A DNA stretch of 64,000 nucleotides from Bacteroidota bacterium (GTDB lineage: Bacteria; Bacteroidota; Bacteroidia; Flavobacteriales; Schleiferiaceae): contig VGFU01000005.1 of the NCBI GenBank assembly GCA_016868755.1, positions 1 through 64,000 of the forward strand, given 5' to 3'. This document shows positions 60,994 through 64,000 of the stretch, piece by piece. The position numbers and the translations under genes were made by a program. The notes beneath the pieces are model-generated. The model was not told where the DNA came from, ran no database searches, and worked only from the letters and a program-made list of their open reading frames with translations. Every line of letters starts with the position of its first letter. Within the stretch, counting starts at the first letter, position 1.

Positions 60994-63420
60994 ATGAACA
61001 TGTTCCGCACCCTCGCCCTCTGGCTTGCTCTGGCCGCGAGCCCGCTGCTCGCGCAAACCTTGATTGTTGGCCAAGTGATGGACGGAGAAGAACCGATTCC
61101 CAACACCGCCGTGCGCGTCATGGGACCCAACGGCCCGGTAGCCCAGACGGTGACCAACACCCAGGGTCAGTTTCAGCTGAACGTGCCCAACGGCAGCTAC
61201 CGACTGGTGGCCCGTCCGCTCGGGTACCAACCGGTGATGCGCCCGATTGAGGCCATCGGAACCCCCATCAAACTCGGAATTTTAAAAGCGATTGCCAGCA
61301 CGACCGAACTCGAAGAGGCCAAGGTCGAGGCCCAGTCGGCGCGCGCCCTACTCGGAATGGACCGCAAAGTCTACGACGTCGCCCAGGACCTCAACGTGCA
61401 GGGCGGAACCGGAACTGATATTTTACGCCAGGTACCCAACGTTTCGCTCGACATGGACGGCAACGTGCAGTTGCGCGGCGACGAAAACGTTACCATTTTG
61501 ATCGACGGGCGCCCCGCTTCGCTGCTGGGGTTCAGCGGCTCCAACGCCTTTGACCGCCTCCCCGCCGGAAGCGTGCAGCGCGTCGAAGTAATCACCAACC
61601 CCGGTGCGCAGTTTGATGCCCAAGGCTCTGGGGGCGTAATCAACATCGTGACCAAGAAGAACCGCGAGCTTCCGCTCAACGGCAACGTAGTCGCCGGGAT
61701 CGGCACCAACGCCAAGTACAGCGCCTCCACCAGCCTTTTGGTGCCGGTGGGCAAAGTCCGCGTGTTCACCAACCTTTCGTGGGACAACCGCCGCAGTTTT
61801 TCGGGCGGCACCGTCGAACGCAACTTCTACTTTCCCGACACGGCATACACCCAAAAGCACTGGTCCTACGGTACCAGCCTGGGGGGCGGACTCAACGGCC
61901 GCCTGGGCATCGACATTCCCCTCAACAAGGTGTGGACCGCCAACCTTTCGGTTGGCCTCAACCAAGACCAGCGCACCGAAGAAGATACCACGTCGTACAA
62001 GAACACCTCAGGATCAGCCAAGCTCAGCGCCGTGCAGCGCGCGAACAGCGACCGCGCTTCGGCCAACGGCGACGTCGCCCTACGCCTCGAACGCAAATTC
62101 AAAACCGAGGGCGAAAAATGGACCGTTGACCTGAACTATGCGGACCGCGGACGCGACGAGTGGAACGACAACACCTTCACCGCCGACGCCGGCTACCCCG
62201 CCCAACTGACCTACGGCGGCGTGTACCTGCAGCGATTTGAAACCCTCGAGTCTACCCGCAACCTCAACCTGCAAACCGACGCCGAGCAGGTGCTTAACAG
62301 CAAGAGCAAGTTGAGCCTTGGGGGTCGCAGCACCTACTTCGCACGCGACAGTCGCCGCGACGCGATGTACCTGACCACGCCTGTCAGCAGCAGCTTTCTC
62401 GACGACACCCTGCGCACCCAGTCGGTGGACCAATGGCAATGGGTGCACGCACTCTACGCCACCTACGGCTACGTGTTCAACCCAAAATGGAAAGCCCAGG
62501 TCGGAATGCGCTACGAGGTCGCCAACCTCAGCTTCATTTTGAAAACCGGCAGCCAGCTGGACTTCCTGTACCCCGGCTACTTTCCGAGCGCCTTCGTCAC
62601 CTATTCACCCAAAAAAGGCACCGAGTTTCAGGCGAGCTACGCCATGCGCGTGAACCGCCCCGGCGAAGAGCAGCTGAATCCAATCGTCGACTACTCAAAC
62701 CCCCAGTCGTTCCGCAAGGGAAACCCCGAGTTGATGCCCGAATACACGCATGCGTTTGAGGTCAGCGCCGCCAAGTACGCCAAATGGGGCTCGGCGACCC
62801 TCAACAGCTACTTGCAGCACACCACCAACATGTTTTCGCGCTACGTTCAGGTCGACCCCACTGGGCTGGTAACGGTAACCTGGTCCAACTTCGACACGCG
62901 GGATCGCTTTGGCCTCAGCGGCAACACCATGGCCCGCTTCGGCAAAAAGCTGAGCATTCAGGGCTCGGCCGACGCGTTCTGGTCGGTAATCAAGGCGCAA
63001 AACCTTCAGGCCGGACTCACGCAGTCGGGCTTTGGTTGGTCGGGGCGCGCAAACGCCATGTACAATCCGACGCCAGCGCACCAAATTCAGCTGACGTTTA
63101 ACCAAATGGGCGCAGGACCCACCGGTCAAGGATACTTTAAGGGAATGCAAGCCTGGGACCTCGGCTACAAGTACGATTTGGTGAAAAACAAGCTTTCGCT
63201 GACCGTGCGCCTGAGCGACGTGTTCAAGCAGCGCCGTTTTCAGATCGAGCAGCATCCGCCTTTTACCGACATTTACTTCATGCGCTACCGCGAAAGCCGC
63301 ATCGGGTTTGTTACACTTCAGTACAACTTTGGCAAGCAAGATCGCAGCATGCAGCGCAGCGGGCGCGGAATGGGCCCCAGCGGCATGGGGGGCGGCGGCG
63401 GAGAAGACATGGGCATGTAA
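60994..63420 (+). CDS. Outer-membrane beta-barrel receptor (TonB-dependent type) with carboxypeptidase-like domain
   Basis: 808 residues. The signal peptide is MNMFRTLALWLALAASPLLAQ, then a carboxypeptidase-like domain (LIVGQVMDGEEPIPNTAVRVMGPNG, about 22-105), a plug (DILRQVPNVSLDMDGNVQLRGDENVTILIDGRPASLLGFSG, VEVITNPGAQFDAQGSGGVINIVTKKN) and a barrel of the OMP_b-brl_3 type. The C-terminus continues past the last strand with a Gly/Met-rich tail (GRGMGPSGMGGGGGEDMGM), which is unusual because barrels normally end in an aromatic residue. An AACCTTTG box (60969-60976) stands 17 nt before the ATG. Substrate unknown. Confidence 0.87.
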   Translation: MNMFRTLALWLALAASPLLAQTLIVGQVMDGEEPIPNTAVRVMGPNGPVAQTVTNTQGQFQLNVPNGSYRLVARPLGYQPVMRPIEAIGTPIKLGILKAIASTTELEEAKVEAQSARALLGMDRKVYDVAQDLNVQGGTGTDILRQVPNVSLDMDGNVQLRGDENVTILIDGRPASLLGFSGSNAFDRLPAGSVQRVEVITNPGAQFDAQGSGGVINIVTKKNRELPLNGNVVAGIGTNAKYSASTSLLVPVGKVRVFTNLSWDNRRSFSGGTVERNFYFPDTAYTQKHWSYGTSLGGGLNGRLGIDIPLNKVWTANLSVGLNQDQRTEEDTTSYKNTSGSAKLSAVQRANSDRASANGDVALRLERKFKTEGEKWTVDLNYADRGRDEWNDNTFTADAGYPAQLTYGGVYLQRFETLESTRNLNLQTDAEQVLNSKSKLSLGGRSTYFARDSRRDAMYLTTPVSSSFLDDTLRTQSVDQWQWVHALYATYGYVFNPKWKAQVGMRYEVANLSFILKTGSQLDFLYPGYFPSAFVTYSPKKGTEFQASYAMRVNRPGEEQLNPIVDYSNPQSFRKGNPELMPEYTHAFEVSAAKYAKWGSATLNSYLQHTTNMFSRYVQVDPTGLVTVTWSNFDTRDRFGLSGNTMARFGKKLSIQGSADAFWSVIKAQNLQAGLTQSGFGWSGRANAMYNPTPAHQIQLTFNQMGAGPTGQGYFKGMQAWDLGYKYDLVKNKLSLTVRLSDVFKQRRFQIEQHPPFTDIYFMRYRESRIGFVTLQYNFGKQDRSMQRSGRGMGPSGMGGGGGEDMGM

Positions 63421-63450
63421 ACCCTTTGGCTCCAGCTGCGTTACTTCGGT

Positions 63451-64000
63451 ATGCGTTGTGTTCTTCATCTTTGCCTTCTCGGTGCCCTTAGCGCTGTTTC
63501 GGCCTGTGCCCAACCCACTAAAAATTCCGCGCCCGTGTCTCTAATGCCCGCTGCCCCTGCCCAACCCGGAAACGAAACCCTCATTCTCGCCTCAGGCTGC
63601 TTTTGGGGAACCGAGTACTTTCTGAAGCGCATCGACGGCGTCGTCGCCACGACCGTTGGCTACACCGGTGGCCACGTAGAAAACCCGAGCTACGAGCAGG
63701 TCTGCACCAAAAAAACAGGCCACTACGAGGCCTGCCTGGTGGAGTTTGACCCCACGCGCACGACGGCCGATGCCGTACTCCGCACGTTTTTTGAAACGCA
63801 CGACCCGACCCAGCGCAACGGACAAGGACCCGACCTCGGTCCGCAGTACCGCAGCGCGGTGTTTTACCAAAACGAATCCCAGCGCGACCAAACAGCCGAG
63901 CTCATTGCCCTGCTGCGCGCCAAGGGCTACGACGTGGCCACCGAGCTCCTTCCGGCGGCTCCATTTTACTCCGCCGAGGGCTACCACCAAGACTACTACG
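63451..64000 (+). CDS. msrA: Peptide methionine sulfoxide reductase MsrA, lipoprotein form (truncated by the window edge)
   Basis: Repairs methionine-S-sulfoxide in proteins. The start at ATG 63451 gives MRCVLHLCLLGALSAVSACAQP, a lipoprotein signal with Cys in SAC, so it acts in the envelope. The catalytic motif is ILASGCFWGTEYFLKRIDGVVATTVGYTGGHVENPSYEQVC, followed by GHYEACLVEFDP, FFETHDPTQRNGQGPDLGPQYRSAVFY and FYSAEGYHQDYY. The reading frame is open to the last base, so about 183 residues are seen and the remainder lies outside. It follows the receptor gene after 30 bp. Confidence 0.93.
   Translation, partial: MRCVLHLCLLGALSAVSACAQPTKNSAPVSLMPAAPAQPGNETLILASGCFWGTEYFLKRIDGVVATTVGYTGGHVENPSYEQVCTKKTGHYEACLVEFDPTRTTADAVLRTFFETHDPTQRNGQGPDLGPQYRSAVFYQNESQRDQTAELIALLRAKGYDVATELLPAAPFYSAEGYHQDYY

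Overview
The window looks like a chromosomal segment of a GC-rich Bacteroidota, probably a Flavobacteriales-type marine or freshwater bacterium. The evidence is four TonB-dependent receptor-type proteins with carboxypeptidase-like or plain signal-peptide N-termini, type IX secretion (T9SS) cargo with C-terminal sorting domains, a PorV/PorQ-like protein, a DUF4249 lipoprotein, a DUF3127 protein, a split methionine synthase, and the Bacteroidota -7 promoter box TAnnTTTG (mostly TACCTTTG) in front of many genes. No prophage, insertion sequence, CRISPR array or rRNA was seen; the only obvious accessory module is a small AT-rich HicAB toxin-antitoxin pair.

Layout. 0-4.3 kb (+): etfA, a bifunctional-nuclease-family protein, a nucleoside transporter, thyA and dfrA. 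4.3-7.6 kb (-): tig-clpP-clpX. 7.6-11 kb: three envelope proteins (SPOR, small barrel, OmpA) and three tRNAs (Leu-CAG, Thr-CGU, Leu-UAG). 11-20.7 kb: flavin reductase, SSB-like DUF3127, a Prc-type protease coupled to an ABC permease, a TonB receptor with its DUF4249 lipoprotein, an MscS channel and ruvC. 20.7-32.3 kb (-): a PA-domain T9SS cargo, greA-HIT, and a three-gene operon of TonB receptor, ~1.3k-residue secreted protein and PorV-like protein. 32.3-34 kb: a degenerate Rieske-like lipoprotein and a fatty-acid desaturase. 34-42.4 kb: the activated methyl cycle (metF, split metH, metK, ahcY) with HicAB inside it. 42.4-46 kb: a phosphopantetheinyl transferase/NadR-kinase-like fusion and a TPP-riboswitch-controlled TonB receptor. 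46-51 kb: M1 peptidase, MBL hydrolase, tadA, aspS. 51-64 kb: a giant BNR/PKD T9SS protein, purQ with a ureohydrolase, a lamin-tail-like secreted protein, asd, an outer-membrane barrel receptor and a truncated msrA at the right edge.

The strongest regulatory feature is the divergent metH/metK intergenic region. It carries a SAM-I riboswitch facing left (metH-metF) and a structurally unrelated SAM-II riboswitch facing right (metK). About 5 kb further on, a TPP riboswitch lies partly inside the 3' end of the upstream gene. In all three leaders I read a 7-bp hairpin whose 3' arm ends 0-1 nt before the start codon, which suggests one shared way of switching translation. A second theme is that many -7 boxes lie only about 4 nt from the start codon, which predicts leaderless mRNAs. 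A third is a family of short GTTTCTGGTT/CTAGTT-type repeats that begin at, or contain, stop codons.
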